A stretch of 64,000 nt of DNA. Source: a bacterium. GTDB lineage: Bacteria > UBP6 > UBA1177 > JAKLFG01. The notes under the pieces were generated by a model that was not told the DNA's origin, did not search any database, and worked only from the letters and a program-made list of their open reading frames with translations. Where the stretch lies: the NCBI GenBank assembly GCA_022709425.1, contig JAKLIW010000003.1, forward strand, positions 1-64,000, in the 5' to 3' direction. This document shows positions 16,923 to 25,600 of this stretch, piece by piece; positions within the stretch are counted from its first letter, which is position 1, and each line of letters begins with the position of its first letter. The position numbers and the translations under genes were made by a program.

Positions 16923-17899
16923 TAGATGTTGCCGACCAGACCGGTGACCTTCTTGACCTTCTTTATCTTCTCGACCGCCGCGCTCCGCGCCCGCTGGGCC
17001 CCTTCACGAAGCACCCGTTCAACGTAGTAGCGGTTTTTGTCGAGTTCCTCGCGCTTTTCGCGCATCGGCTTGAAGAACTGCATGAGTTTTTCCAGAAGTT
17101 CCTTCTTCGCCGTACCGTAACCGTAGCCGCCGGCGCGGTACTTCTCCTTCATCAGCGCCTGTTCCTGCGGCGTCGCGAAGAGTTTGTAGAGAGCGAAGAC
17201 ATTGCACTTGTCGGGATCTTTCGGCGCCTCAAGCGGGGTCGAATCGGTGACGATCCCCATCACCTGCTTCTTGAGCTCCTTCTCCGGCGCGAACATCTCT
17301 ATGGTGTTGCCGTAGCTCTTCGACATCTTGCGACCGTCGGTCCCCGGCACCACCGCGACATCCTCGCGGATGAGCGGTTCGGGTATCTTGAAGACCTCGG
17401 AGTTGTACTGCAGATTGAATTTCACGGCGATATCGCGCGCGATCTCGACATGCTGTTTCTGATCCTGTCCCACCGGCACCACATCGGAATCGTACAGCAG
17501 GATGTCGGCCGCCATCAGGAGCGGATAGTAGAAAAGCCCGACGTTGATGAGTTCCCCCTTGTCGGTCTTCTCCTTATAACTGTGGGCCCGCTGCATGAGT
17601 CCCATCGGCGTCACATTGCCGAGCAGGAAGGCGAGTTCCACCACCTCGGGGACCTGCGACTGGAGGAACAGCGTGCTTTTCTCGGGGTCAAGCCCGAAGG
17701 CGAGATAGTCGAGCACGATGTTCCACGAATTCTCGGTCAGCTCGTTCGGGTCGGGGCTGGTGTTGAGGGTGTGGTAGTCGGCAACGAAGTAGAAACAGTC
17801 ATAGCCCTTCTTCTGGAGTTCCTCGAACTGTTTGGCGGCGCCGAAATAGTTGCCGATGTGCAGGGTGCCGGTCGGCTTGATCCCGGAAAGAGAACGCAT
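16919..17899 (-). CDS. trpS: Tryptophanyl-tRNA synthetase
   Basis: 326 residues, normal for bacterial TrpRS. Class I signatures: KPTGTLHIGNYFGA (HIGH motif as HIGN) and GRKMSKSYGNTI (KMSKS). It charges tRNA-Trp in the cytoplasm. ATG 17899 with GGAGG upstream is preferred to a start four codons earlier. The gene has its own promoter and shares the CTAG stop overlap with rsmI. Confidence 0.97.
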   Translation of the reverse strand: MRSLSGIKPTGTLHIGNYFGAAKQFEELQKKGYDCFYFVADYHTLNTSPDPNELTENSWNIVLDYLAFGLDPEKSTLFLQSQVPEVVELAFLLGNVTPMGLMQRAHSYKEKTDKGELINVGLFYYPLLMAADILLYDSDVVPVGQDQKQHVEIARDIAVKFNLQYNSEVFKIPEPLIREDVAVVPGTDGRKMSKSYGNTIEMFAPEKELKKQVMGIVTDSTPLEAPKDPDKCNVFALYKLFATPQEQALMKEKYRAGGYGYGTAKKELLEKLMQFFKPMREKREELDKNRYYVERVLREGAQRARSAAVEKIKKVKKVTGLVGNIY

Positions 17900-17928
17900 C
17901 GTGACCTCCACAGTGTTTCAGCGCATTC

Positions 17929-17957
17929 ATCATTGCAAAGCAGGACCGGTTAGTCAA
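17929..17957 (-). promoter_or_regulatory. Promoter of trpS
   Basis: TTGACT (17952-17957), 17 bp, AATGAT (17929-17934) on the minus strand, 30 bp upstream of the trpS ATG. Confidence 0.6.
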
Positions 17958-18006
17958 GGATTTATAGCCATCATCGGCTTGTCCTCTTTGTCTTTTTACT
18001 AACTTT

Positions 18007-18035
18007 TTGACTTTTCATTCTTTCGAGTCTATCTT
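18007..18035 (+). promoter_or_regulatory. Promoter of the HEPN-like/ATPase island
   Basis: TTGACT (18007-18012), 17 bp, TATCTT (18030-18035). A transcript from here would start near 18042, which favours the ATG at 18076 over a GTG at 18049 for the first gene. Confidence 0.55.
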
Positions 18036-18075
18036 CTAAATGTATTGAGTGCACAAATTTGGGTTGTTGGGGAAG

Positions 18076-18564
18076 ATGCCTGTCTGTTCGATAAAAAACT
18101 TGAGAAGTGCAGGACGTAGCCACTTGGAAAGCGCTCGTCATATCCTTGATAATTTTCCTGCACCACCGCCGCCTCCCCCAGCATTGATCCTGTCTTCTTC
18201 CACCTACCTTGCCCATCTAGCGCTAGAGTGCGCCATTAAGGCCCGATTGTTACACAAACAGGGAGTCAATAGTGTTGATGATCTTGAGAAAAAACATCCA
18301 AAAATTCACACAGCGCTTTTCAGGGGAAAGAAAGGTCATGACATTCAGAAACTCTCGACAGATGTAGACTTGCAAGGTATTTTGAAGAATGAAGGTCGCC
18401 CTTTGCAAAAAGATGCGTGCTGGACCAGAATCATATCATCAACTCGCCCTTACTCTCTTCGTTATGGCACTGAAACACTTCAGCGTGCTGAAGCCAGCGA
18501 AGAAATAAGTCGGATTTCTGGAATCCTTGAGCTTTTGTTAAGTGGCTTGATTTACAAAAAATGA
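18076..18564 (+). CDS. HEPN-like helical protein, first gene of AT-rich two-gene island
   Basis: 162 residues. The pattern fits HEPN-type four-helix bundles: LRSAGRSHLESARHIL helix, a poly-Pro loop, STYLAHLALECAIKARLLHKQG helix and a KKGHDIQKLS motif like the GHDL of nucleotidyltransferase-associated HEPN proteins. RGKKGH gives an R-x4-H spacing, but its place in the fold does not match the catalytic helix well, so RNase activity is unproven. ATG 18076 has GGGGA directly upstream and leaves a normal leader. The ATPase gene begins 7 bp after the stop. Low GC relative to the flanks suggests horizontal transfer. Confidence 0.6.
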   Translation: MPVCSIKNLRSAGRSHLESARHILDNFPAPPPPPPALILSSSTYLAHLALECAIKARLLHKQGVNSVDDLEKKHPKIHTALFRGKKGHDIQKLSTDVDLQGILKNEGRPLQKDACWTRIISSTRPYSLRYGTETLQRAEASEEISRISGILELLLSGLIYKK

Positions 18565-18571
18565 GGTTGCC

Positions 18572-21103
18572 ATGAAAAAGCAAAAAACCATAAAGGCAAC
18601 CGCAAAAACAACGACCAACTCAGTGGCGGAAATGTTTTCTGCGGCATCTTTTGCTGGCGTGGTTAATCATTATAATAATGATTTGTTAGATGTCCCCGAA
18701 GAACTTCCTCAAGCCAAGATACCGGTTGTTGCTTTCTATGGGTTCCGGGGTGGCACAGGACGAACAACAACACTAGCGCATGTTGCAGCAATCATGGCTT
18801 CACGAGAAATTCAAGTTGTTGCTATCGACCTCGATGTCGAAGCTCCCGGATTGCAATATGTTCTTGATTGTCCTCCACCAGAGGAAGGTCGGGGTACTGT
18901 CGCACTTCTTCGCGAGGCAGCTTTTCTAAATTCCCCTTCAGAACTTCGACTTGCTCCGCATGTATTAAAGAGCGGTCTTGACCTTGGAACCCCCATACGC
19001 GTTCTGCCAGCCGGTTGTTTATCTCAAAAATACCTCGATCAGCTGGATGATCTTGGCGTACCCTTATGGCATGTAGCCGAAGAATCAAGTCCTCTTCAGA
19101 TTCTTATTGATAAGGTTAAAGAAGAGATGCATCCCCAAGCCATTTTTCTCGATTGTCGTACTGGGCTCAGCGGGCTTTCGGCCTCGGCCGTTTTTCATAT
19201 TGCCGATGTTGTTGTCTGCGTTTTGCCTGTTTCAGAACAATCTCTTGACGGTCTTGATGTCTTTCTAAAGGGCGTTAAGGCAGCAAAAATGAAGAGATTG
19301 GGACGCCCTGAAATACTAATGGTGCCTAGCATGATTCCAGAAGGACCAGAAAGTCGGCGTCGACTTCAAGAATGGTTTATTCCCGAAATCGAAGCTAAGT
19401 ATGCGAAACTGGTTCTTGGTCTGAAATTATCGAACAATGTTTCCGAGGCAGAAATCCCTGTCCTTCAAGAGGGAATAGAATATCGCAGGGGAATTGCCCT
19501 TTCAGATCATTTACGTAGCGACTTCATACAACTTTCTGGCGGTATTTACCAGCCATTAGTTCAATACCTTGACAGCATGATTGGCCTTGCTCAACCAATG
19601 GCGTCAATTACCATGAATGTTGGCGCCATATTGAGTGAACTTGACCAATACGGTGATTTAAAAAAACTGGCTTATGCAGAAGATACCAAACCAGAAGATA
19701 TTGTCAAAAAATTCATACAACCATCTGATTTCAAAGCTATTGTTGATCGCGCAACATGGTATGTCGTCGGAGCAAAAGGAGCGGGTAAGACATGGACATA
19801 TTTATGGCTTCGTTCGCCAGCTGGTGATCGTCTCTCGAATGAAATGACATATCTGTCCGTTCATGGTCCAAAAGATGATGATAGATTGTTTACCGCTAAT
19901 GCATTACGCGAAATTGAGGAAGACAAGCGGGCGCGTATGAAACAGCGTCGATTACACGGCACTCTCTGGCTTCTCTATGCCGCAAAAAGAATTCTTACCA
20001 AACATCCCTCTCTTGCCAATATTGTTATTTCTAATTTCCGCGCTGATGAGAGATTTCTCATTAAATGTTTAGTTAAGGCTTCCGACAGGAATTTTCATGC
20101 AGAGCTACCATGTATTCTCAAGTATGATCGTATTGCAACTTTGGCTGAAGACCTTTTGGAGGCCCTTGATAGAGAAATGCTCAAGCAGGGAATGCCTGCC
20201 ATTACGCTTTTATACGATGGCCTTGATGTAGGTTTTGGCTCTGACGAGAAATCTATTGATATGCGAAAACGCTTCATTAAAGCTCTTGTTGAAGCAATCG
20301 AGCCGCTTCGTGGAGTAAACAAACGGATTTTCTTTAAGCTTTTTCTTCGAGAAGATATTTATGAGGAACTTGACATCCAAAATCAAAGTCATCTTGCTGC
20401 AGCAACTGTAGAATTGCGTTGGATGCCTCGAGATCTTTGGATGCTCGCATTAAATCTTGTTTCTTCCAGCCCCAAATATCTCAAGGTCATTCGTAGCATC
20501 GAACCTTCTGTTGGACCTGAAAACTGGCCCGCTGACGAAGAGCGAAGACAACGACTTTTGGTTCCTCTTTGGGGAGAACAACTGGAAGGAGGCAACAAGA
20601 TCTCAACAGCAGCTTTCGTGCAACGCAGGACAGCCGATGGCAAGGACCGCTTGTTCCCCCGCACATTGGTACAGTTGCTTGATGCTGCAGTAAAACACCA
20701 ACAAAAAACAGAGTTTCGTTCTGACCGTATCCTTCGGTCCGTAGCTATTCAAGACGGATATAGGTTGGCCAGCAAAAAGCGCGTGGAGGATCTTCGAAAA
20801 GAATATGAAGTCCTTGGCCGGTACCTTAATAGTTTACAAGGCATGACGCCCACGGGGACAGAGAAAGAGATTATTGATTACCTTAGCAGACAAACTCCAG
20901 GTAAGCTAAAAACCGGAAAGAAAGGTGTGGCGGCCGGTGCATTGCATGCGGGACCCGGAGGTTGGAGGAAAGTTATTAATTTACTTTTAAGTGTAGGCGT
21001 TCTTCGTGAATATCGGCGTGCACGCGGAGAGAGTGGCGAATTGAAATATGAGATATCGCTATTGTACCGACCTGGGTTGGGAATCAAGGCATTTGGCGTT
21101 TAA
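18572..21103 (+). CDS. Double P-loop ATPase: ParA/MinD-like domain fused to Sll1717-like ATPase
   Basis: 843 residues. Residues 50-330 are ParA/MinD-like, with a deviant Walker A RGGTGRTT (59-66) where Arg replaces the usual Lys, AIDLDVEAPG (84-93) and IFLDCRTGLS (191-200). Residues 380-830 carry a second P-loop, GAKGAGKTW (400-408), Walker B ITLLYDGLD (544-552) and FKLFLREDIYEEL, then a helical region with FPRTLVQLLDAAVKH, resembling the Sll1717 family of STAND/KAP-like ATPases. A winged-helix-like end follows. Transcribed with the HEPN-like gene. The pairing of a large sensor-like ATPase with a HEPN-type partner on an AT-rich island suggests antiphage defence; that is inference. Confidence 0.72.
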   Translation: MKKQKTIKATAKTTTNSVAEMFSAASFAGVVNHYNNDLLDVPEELPQAKIPVVAFYGFRGGTGRTTTLAHVAAIMASREIQVVAIDLDVEAPGLQYVLDCPPPEEGRGTVALLREAAFLNSPSELRLAPHVLKSGLDLGTPIRVLPAGCLSQKYLDQLDDLGVPLWHVAEESSPLQILIDKVKEEMHPQAIFLDCRTGLSGLSASAVFHIADVVVCVLPVSEQSLDGLDVFLKGVKAAKMKRLGRPEILMVPSMIPEGPESRRRLQEWFIPEIEAKYAKLVLGLKLSNNVSEAEIPVLQEGIEYRRGIALSDHLRSDFIQLSGGIYQPLVQYLDSMIGLAQPMASITMNVGAILSELDQYGDLKKLAYAEDTKPEDIVKKFIQPSDFKAIVDRATWYVVGAKGAGKTWTYLWLRSPAGDRLSNEMTYLSVHGPKDDDRLFTANALREIEEDKRARMKQRRLHGTLWLLYAAKRILTKHPSLANIVISNFRADERFLIKCLVKASDRNFHAELPCILKYDRIATLAEDLLEALDREMLKQGMPAITLLYDGLDVGFGSDEKSIDMRKRFIKALVEAIEPLRGVNKRIFFKLFLREDIYEELDIQNQSHLAAATVELRWMPRDLWMLALNLVSSSPKYLKVIRSIEPSVGPENWPADEERRQRLLVPLWGEQLEGGNKISTAAFVQRRTADGKDRLFPRTLVQLLDAAVKHQQKTEFRSDRILRSVAIQDGYRLASKKRVEDLRKEYEVLGRYLNSLQGMTPTGTEKEIIDYLSRQTPGKLKTGKKGVAAGALHAGPGGWRKVINLLLSVGVLREYRRARGESGELKYEISLLYRPGLGIKAFGV

Positions 21104-21142
21104 TTCTTCTTACTAGAACAAGCCTTCATACATATCTTTTCT

Positions 21143-22222
21143 TTACATTCCCCAGACCGAGCGGATGCGGGACAGGAGATGGTTGAAGGCGGCGTCCTGA
21201 TCGGTGAACTTCTGCACGAGTTGCCCCTTCTCGAAGTAGAGCGCCGAACCGTTGCCGAGCGCGACGCCCAGATCGGCCTCCTTCGCTTCACCGGGGCCGT
21301 TGACCTCGCACCCCATGAGCGCGACGGTGAGGCGGGGACGAAGCCACCAGCGCGACTCGTCGAAGAACTTTTCGAGCTTATCATAGTAACGGAAAAGCGT
21401 TCCGTGGGTCCGGCCGCAGGTGGGACACGATACTATCTCGCCGCCCGCATCGAGCAGTCCGCACGCCTTGAGGATGTGCATCCCGGTCACGATCTCATCT
21501 TCCACCGGCCCGGTGAGACTCACGCGGAAGGTGTCGGCAAGCCCTTCGTAGAACAGTATCGCGATGCCGGCCGCCGATTTGATGCGGCCGCCGAACCCGC
21601 CGCCCGCCTCGGTGATGCCGACATGGAACGGCGCGTCGGTGAACGCGGCGAGCGTTTGGCACGCCGCCACCGTTTCGGGGACCGAGTGCGATTTCACCGA
21701 CAGTTTGAAATTATGATACTTGAGGTCGTGCTCCAGATATTCGACCCAGCGCCGCGTGCTCTCCACGAGCGCATCGGCCGTCGGACCGCCGTGCTTTTCG
21801 AGGATATCCTTTTCGAGCGATCCGGCGTTGACGCCGATGCGGAGAGCGAGATCGGGCCGCGTGCGTGCCGCCTCGACGATGAGTTTCACCCGCTCCTTTC
21901 CGCCGATATTGCCCGGATTGAAGCGGACGCCCGCGACACCCGCCGCGATGGCGGCCAGCGCGAGGCGGTGATCGAAATGGATGTCGGCGATGAGATCGCC
22001 CTTGAAATCTTTTGTCAGTTGTCCGAGCGCCGGCAGATCGGCCTCACTACGCACCGCGGTGCGGACGATGCGGCAACCCATATCGAGCGCGCGGTTCGCC
22101 TCAGCGAGCGCCGTGCCGGTGTCGGCAAGCGGGGTGGTGATCATCGTCTGGATGACCGGCATTCGGCCGCCGCCGATGAGGCTCTGCCCCAACCGTATCT
22201 CGCGGCTCATGCGTCGTTTCAT
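21143..22222 (-). CDS. ispG: 4-hydroxy-3-methylbut-2-enyl diphosphate synthase (flavodoxin/ferredoxin)
   Basis: 359 residues, the short bacterial GcpE form (TIM barrel plus Fe-S domain, no plant-type insert). It converts MEcPP to HMBPP in the MEP isoprenoid pathway. Markers: MPVIQTMITTPLADT, ADIHFDHRLAL, VRFNPGNIG, GITEAGGG, and the [4Fe-4S] ligands in SCPTCGRTHG and GCEVNGPGEAKEADLG. It starts in an ATGA overlap with dxs, placing two MEP steps in one operon. Confidence 0.97.
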   Translation of the reverse strand: MKRRMSREIRLGQSLIGGGRMPVIQTMITTPLADTGTALAEANRALDMGCRIVRTAVRSEADLPALGQLTKDFKGDLIADIHFDHRLALAAIAAGVAGVRFNPGNIGGKERVKLIVEAARTRPDLALRIGVNAGSLEKDILEKHGGPTADALVESTRRWVEYLEHDLKYHNFKLSVKSHSVPETVAACQTLAAFTDAPFHVGITEAGGGFGGRIKSAAGIAILFYEGLADTFRVSLTGPVEDEIVTGMHILKACGLLDAGGEIVSCPTCGRTHGTLFRYYDKLEKFFDESRWWLRPRLTVALMGCEVNGPGEAKEADLGVALGNGSALYFEKGQLVQKFTDQDAAFNHLLSRIRSVWGM

Positions 22223-24069
22223 TTTGCAAGCCTCCGTATCGCTGCTGCGAAGGCGCCGGCGCCGACGCCGAATTTCTCGCGCAGTTCGGCCTGCGTCCCG
22301 TGCGGGATGAACTGGTCGGGGAGGCCGAGTAGTTCGGTCCTGAGTGTGAGATGCCGCCGCGACAATTCTTCGAGTATCGCGCTCCCGGCGCCGCCCGCCA
22401 CCGCGTTCTCCTCGATGACGACCAGTTTCTTTATCTTGCGCTTCTTGATGATTTCGAACAACTCTTCGGGGAGCGGCTTGATGTAGCGCAGATCGTAAAT
22501 GGAATAACGGATCCCCTCTTTTTTCAGCAACGGCAACTGACCGAGTGCGTGGTGGTCGCCGATCCCCACCGTTACCGCGAGGATGTCGCTGTCGGCGTCG
22601 TGCAGCAGTTCCCCCTGTGCGTAGGGAAGCGGTTCTATCCGGCGATTGAAGGCCGCACCGGTGCCGCTGCCGCGCGGATAGCGGATGGCGAACGGTCCGT
22701 CGCTTTTCAGGGCCCGTTCGATGGCCCCCATCAACTCCGGCTCGCTACGCGGTGCGATAATGGTCATATTCGGGATGGATCGCAGGAACGATATGTCGAA
22801 CACGCCGTGGTGTGTGGCGCCATCCTCGCCTACCAACCCACCGCGGTCGATGAGGAGAACCACCGGCAGGTTCTGAAGGGCGACATCGTGTACCACCGAA
22901 TCGAAGGCGCGCTGAAGGAACGACGAGTAGAGGAGCACCAGCGGGCGTCGTCCTTCGGCCGCGAGTCCCGCCGCGAAGGTGACGGCGTGCCCTTCCGACA
23001 TCCCGACATCGTAGACCCGTTCCGGCAATTCTTTCTGAAGCTGGGTAAGTCCGGTGCCGTCGGGCATCGCCGCAGTGATGGCGCAGAGCCGTTCATCGCG
23101 CCGGAATAGGTGCGGCAGATACTGGCCGAGATAGTCGGTGAAGCCCGATTTGGAGCTTTTGTACGGTTTGCCGGTCGCGCGGTCGAATGGCCCGATGCCG
23201 TGAAAGAGACGGGGGTTCTCCTCGGCCGGCGCGTAGCCTTTTCCTTTCTTTGTATGGACATGAAGCAGTATCGGTTCGCCGTTGGGCTTGAGGTCCTCGA
23301 GCGTCTCGATGAGCTCCTTCAGGTTGTGACCGTCGATCGGGCCGACATACTGGAACCCGAAACCTTCAAAGAGGATACCGGGAGTGAGGAGCGATTTGGA
23401 CGATTCGAGCGCCTTGCGGATGATCTCGATGATCCGTTCGCCCCGGAAGAAGGGGGGAAGGTGGGCCAGCAGGTTCTTTACCTCGGTCCGGAGTCCGGCG
23501 TAGGCGTGGCCGGTCAGTTTGCGCGAGAACCAGCGCGACAGTCCGCCGACGGAGGTCGCGATGAACATGTCGTTGTCGTTGAGTATCGTCAGCACATTCT
23601 TCCCGAACGCTTCGGCGTTGTTCATCCCCTCGAAAGCGAGCCCGCTGGTCATCGATCCGTCGCCGATGACGGCGATCACCTTGCCGTCGCCGCCGCGTGC
23701 GTGGAGCGCCTCCTTGATGCCGAGCGCCGCCGATATCGAGGTGCCGCCGTGGCCGGTGCCGAAAACATCGTAAGGCGATTCGCTCCGTTTCGGGAAGCCG
23801 CTGATCCCGCCGAAGGTGCGCAGGGTGTGAAAGCGGTCCTTGCGGTCGGTCAGTATTTTGTGAGCGTAGGCCTGATGGCCGACATCCCAGACGATCCGGT
23901 CGCGTTCGAGATCAAAGACCTTGAGCAGGGCGAGTGTGAGTTCCACGGTGCCCAGCGACGGGGCGAGGTGGCCGCCGTTCTTGGCGCAGGTGTCGATGAT
24001 GATTTCGCGCGTCTCGGCCGCCAGCCGCTCCAGCTCCTCGATCGACGCGTTGCGGATATGTTCAAGCAT
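22219..24069 (-). CDS. dxs: 1-deoxy-D-xylulose-5-phosphate synthase
   Basis: 616 residues. ThDP-binding GDGSMTSGLAFEGMNNA...NDNDM, the N-terminal GHLAPSLGTVELT and DVGHQAYAHKILT, and the pyrimidine-domain EGHAVTFAAGLA all fit DXS. It condenses pyruvate and glyceraldehyde-3-phosphate, the first MEP step. ATG 24069 follows GGAGG-type sequence; an in-frame start six codons earlier is less likely. A strong promoter lies just upstream. Confidence 0.97.
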   Translation of the reverse strand: MLEHIRNASIEELERLAAETREIIIDTCAKNGGHLAPSLGTVELTLALLKVFDLERDRIVWDVGHQAYAHKILTDRKDRFHTLRTFGGISGFPKRSESPYDVFGTGHGGTSISAALGIKEALHARGGDGKVIAVIGDGSMTSGLAFEGMNNAEAFGKNVLTILNDNDMFIATSVGGLSRWFSRKLTGHAYAGLRTEVKNLLAHLPPFFRGERIIEIIRKALESSKSLLTPGILFEGFGFQYVGPIDGHNLKELIETLEDLKPNGEPILLHVHTKKGKGYAPAEENPRLFHGIGPFDRATGKPYKSSKSGFTDYLGQYLPHLFRRDERLCAITAAMPDGTGLTQLQKELPERVYDVGMSEGHAVTFAAGLAAEGRRPLVLLYSSFLQRAFDSVVHDVALQNLPVVLLIDRGGLVGEDGATHHGVFDISFLRSIPNMTIIAPRSEPELMGAIERALKSDGPFAIRYPRGSGTGAAFNRRIEPLPYAQGELLHDADSDILAVTVGIGDHHALGQLPLLKKEGIRYSIYDLRYIKPLPEELFEIIKKRKIKKLVVIEENAVAGGAGSAILEELSRRHLTLRTELLGLPDQFIPHGTQAELREKFGVGAGAFAAAIRRLAK

Positions 24070-24098
24070 ACGTTTCCCTCCACTCAAGAACGGGCCCC

Positions 24099-24126
24099 AT
24101 CATAGCAGGCGAACGGCTATTGTCAA
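24099..24126 (-). promoter_or_regulatory. Promoter of dxs-ispG
   Basis: TTGACA (24121-24126), 16 bp, TATGAT (24099-24104). The bases upstream of the -35, TTTTGTG, also precede the -35 of yefM-yoeB. Confidence 0.7.
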
Positions 24127-24158
24127 CACAAAAAGGCGTGCGAAGCCGCACAGATAGA

Positions 24159-24530
24159 CTATCGGGAAACGAGTCGTCGCGCCGTTTCGGGCAGGCGGCC
24201 GAGATCATCGACGATATGACAGTTGCGGAACTGGGTGACATTGCCGGGATGGACCGAGGTGTTCTCGGTGTTGTAGAGGACCATCGGCGTGCCGGCGAGC
24301 GCCTCGGTACCGTTTATCGCGCCGCAGAACTGGCCGGTGTGGAACCAGCACACCGAAGAGTTGAGGACGATGATATCGGGTTTTTCGGTGCAGAGCATCG
24401 AGAGCAGTTTGAAGGGGGAGGTGACCACGCGGACCGAGAATTCGTCGGAGAGTTGCCCGCGTATCTCTTCCATGCGGCAGGTCGCCTCCTCGATGAGGAC
24501 GACGCGCTTTTTACTCCTTTCCAAGCTCAT
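24159..24530 (-). CDS. Degenerate receiver-like (pseudo-REC) protein
   Basis: 123 residues with a receiver-like alternation: KKRVVLIEEATCRMEEI, FSVRVVTSPFKLLSML, PDIIVLNSS, PMVLYNTENTS and HIVDDLGRLPETARRL. The phospho-acceptor position holds Asn57 (VLNSS) and the Lys of true receivers is absent, so phosphorylation by a kinase is unlikely. It overlaps xseB by 20 bp and lies upstream of dxs on the same strand. Could instead be an unrelated Rossmann-like protein. Confidence 0.55.
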   Translation of the reverse strand: MSLERSKKRVVLIEEATCRMEEIRGQLSDEFSVRVVTSPFKLLSMLCTEKPDIIVLNSSVCWFHTGQFCGAINGTEALAGTPMVLYNTENTSVHPGNVTQFRNCHIVDDLGRLPETARRLVSR

Positions 24531-24738
24531 CTTCCCGTTTCTCCGTCACGGCGCCGTTCTCGCCGAGCACCTGTATCTTCTTCTCGGCCGCCGCGAGATA
24601 GTCGCGGATCTCGGCCGCGAGCTTCATCCCTTTCTCGTAGAGTTTAACCGCCTCTTCGAGTTCACTGCCGTCCGAAAGTTTCTCGGCGATCTTCTCAAGC
24701 TCGGTGAACTTCGCCGCGATGCCGCCCTTTTTCTCCAT
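24511..24738 (-). CDS. xseB: Exodeoxyribonuclease VII small subunit
   Basis: 75 residues, standard length. FTELEKIAEKLSDGSELEEAVKLYEKGMKLA is the family signature (LE.IV..LE.G...LE..l..yE.G..L), here with Ser-Glu in place of the common xSLE. XseB binds XseA to form ExoVII, which degrades single-stranded DNA. xseA is not in this window. xseB next to dxs is a recurrent bacterial arrangement. Confidence 0.92.
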   Translation of the reverse strand: MEKKGGIAAKFTELEKIAEKLSDGSELEEAVKLYEKGMKLAAEIRDYLAAAEKKIQVLGENGAVTEKREDELGKE

Positions 24739-24762
24739 GGTCCCTCACCAAAAAGTAGAACG

Positions 24763-24790
24763 ATTGTAGCCTGTCGAAAGAAAATGTCAA
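24763..24790 (-). promoter_or_regulatory. Promoter of xseB
   Basis: TTGACA (24785-24790), 16 bp, TACAAT (24763-24768), 25 bp upstream of the ATG. The initial transcribed sequence, ending in CTTTTTGG, resembles those of thyX and panB. Confidence 0.65.
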
Positions 24791-24856
24791 GCATTACAAT
24801 GAGGTAAACCGCTTAAAAAACTATACGTATCTCTTTTGACACCGCCGGATAAAAAG

Positions 24857-24885
24857 TTGCGCGACGAGGCCGTTGTCGCTATGAT
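24857..24885 (+). promoter_or_regulatory. Promoter of the zinc-ribbon protein gene
   Basis: TTGCGC (24857-24862), 17 bp, TATGAT (24880-24885), 31 bp upstream of ATG 24917. Confidence 0.55.
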
Positions 24886-24916
24886 GCCGTCGCCCGATGG
24901 CACAAGGAGATTGACG

Positions 24917-25264
24917 ATGCCCAAGAAAGAGACCGAGGTCCTGTGCAAGATACTCTGCACCCGCTGCGGCAAAGAGGGGTATGTCCCCTTCGTCGCCGAC
25001 GGGTCGCGCAACTACTACTGCGCCGAATGTCTCACCACGTTCAATGTCGAAAAGAAACGCGGTACCGTCAAGGAGGTCAAGGACCCGAAGGGGCGGTCGC
25101 GCTATGAATTCATCTGCGATATCTGCCTGCGGTTGAAACGCTCCAGCGAACAGCCGAAGAAGAGCCGCGGTCAGCTGATGTGCGCCGAATGCGCCGAGAA
25201 AGAGAAGCGGACCCAGCGGACCGCCGGGCGCAAACGGATCGTGATAGCCAATAAAGAGGACTAG
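24917..25264 (+). CDS. Zinc-ribbon protein with four CxxC knuckles
   Basis: 115 residues. Four CxxC pairs, CTRCG, CAECL, CDICL and CAECA, would bind two zinc ions; the segment between is basic (KKRGTVKEVKDPKGR). The tail KEKRTQRTAGRKRIVIA is strongly positive, which suggests nucleic-acid binding. Small zinc-ribbon proteins of this type are often annotated CxxC-20-CxxC and have no settled function. AAGGAG lies before ATG 24917. The stop overlaps that of the convergent PAS gene at CTAG. Confidence 0.75.
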   Translation: MPKKETEVLCKILCTRCGKEGYVPFVADGSRNYYCAECLTTFNVEKKRGTVKEVKDPKGRSRYEFICDICLRLKRSSEQPKKSRGQLMCAECAEKEKRTQRTAGRKRIVIANKED

Positions 25265-25596
25265 CGGACCTTGTGCGGCATTTCGGCCGGCAGTTCCATT
25301 GACAGTTCAACCAGACCTTTGAATACGCCGTTCTCGAACCACGGCGCCTGATAGATGAGTTTCTTGACCCCTTTCTTCTCTATCGTGTAGACATGGGGCT
25401 TCTTGCTCTCCATCATCGCCTTGATCATCTCCTGCGACGCCTGTTTATGACAGTCGAACATGCTCTTGCCGACAAGCGGGGCATTCTCCGGCGTCTCGAA
25501 GGTGCGCCGCGCCTTGTCATTGAGATAGAGCAGTATCCCCTTCTCATCGCTGACGGTGACCGCCGCGCCGAACTCCTTGAAAAAATCGGGCATCAT
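25261..25596 (-). CDS. Stand-alone PAS-domain protein
   Basis: 111 residues, one PAS fold: AAVTVSDEKGILLYLNDKA, a GKSMFDCHKQAS helix, and HVYTIEKKGVKKLIYQAPW...LVELSMELP strands. No output domain is attached, so it may act as a small sensor or partner protein. Two adjacent ATGs (25596 and 25593) follow AAGGAG. It lies downstream of thyX with a 4-bp gap and shares a CTAG stop overlap with the zinc-ribbon gene. Confidence 0.8.
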   Translation of the reverse strand: MMPDFFKEFGAAVTVSDEKGILLYLNDKARRTFETPENAPLVGKSMFDCHKQASQEMIKAMMESKKPHVYTIEKKGVKKLIYQAPWFENGVFKGLVELSMELPAEMPHKVR

Positions 25597-25600
25597 GACA

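Noticed and set aside
18049..18075. GTG start at 18049 for the HEPN-like gene
   Set aside because: It would lie about 7 bases after the predicted transcription start, while ATG 18076 has a GGGGA site and a normal leader.
18330..18350. RGKKGH as a catalytic R-x4-H RNase motif of HEPN
   Set aside because: Its position resembles the GHDL helix start of non-catalytic HEPN proteins; kept only as a possibility in the gene entry.
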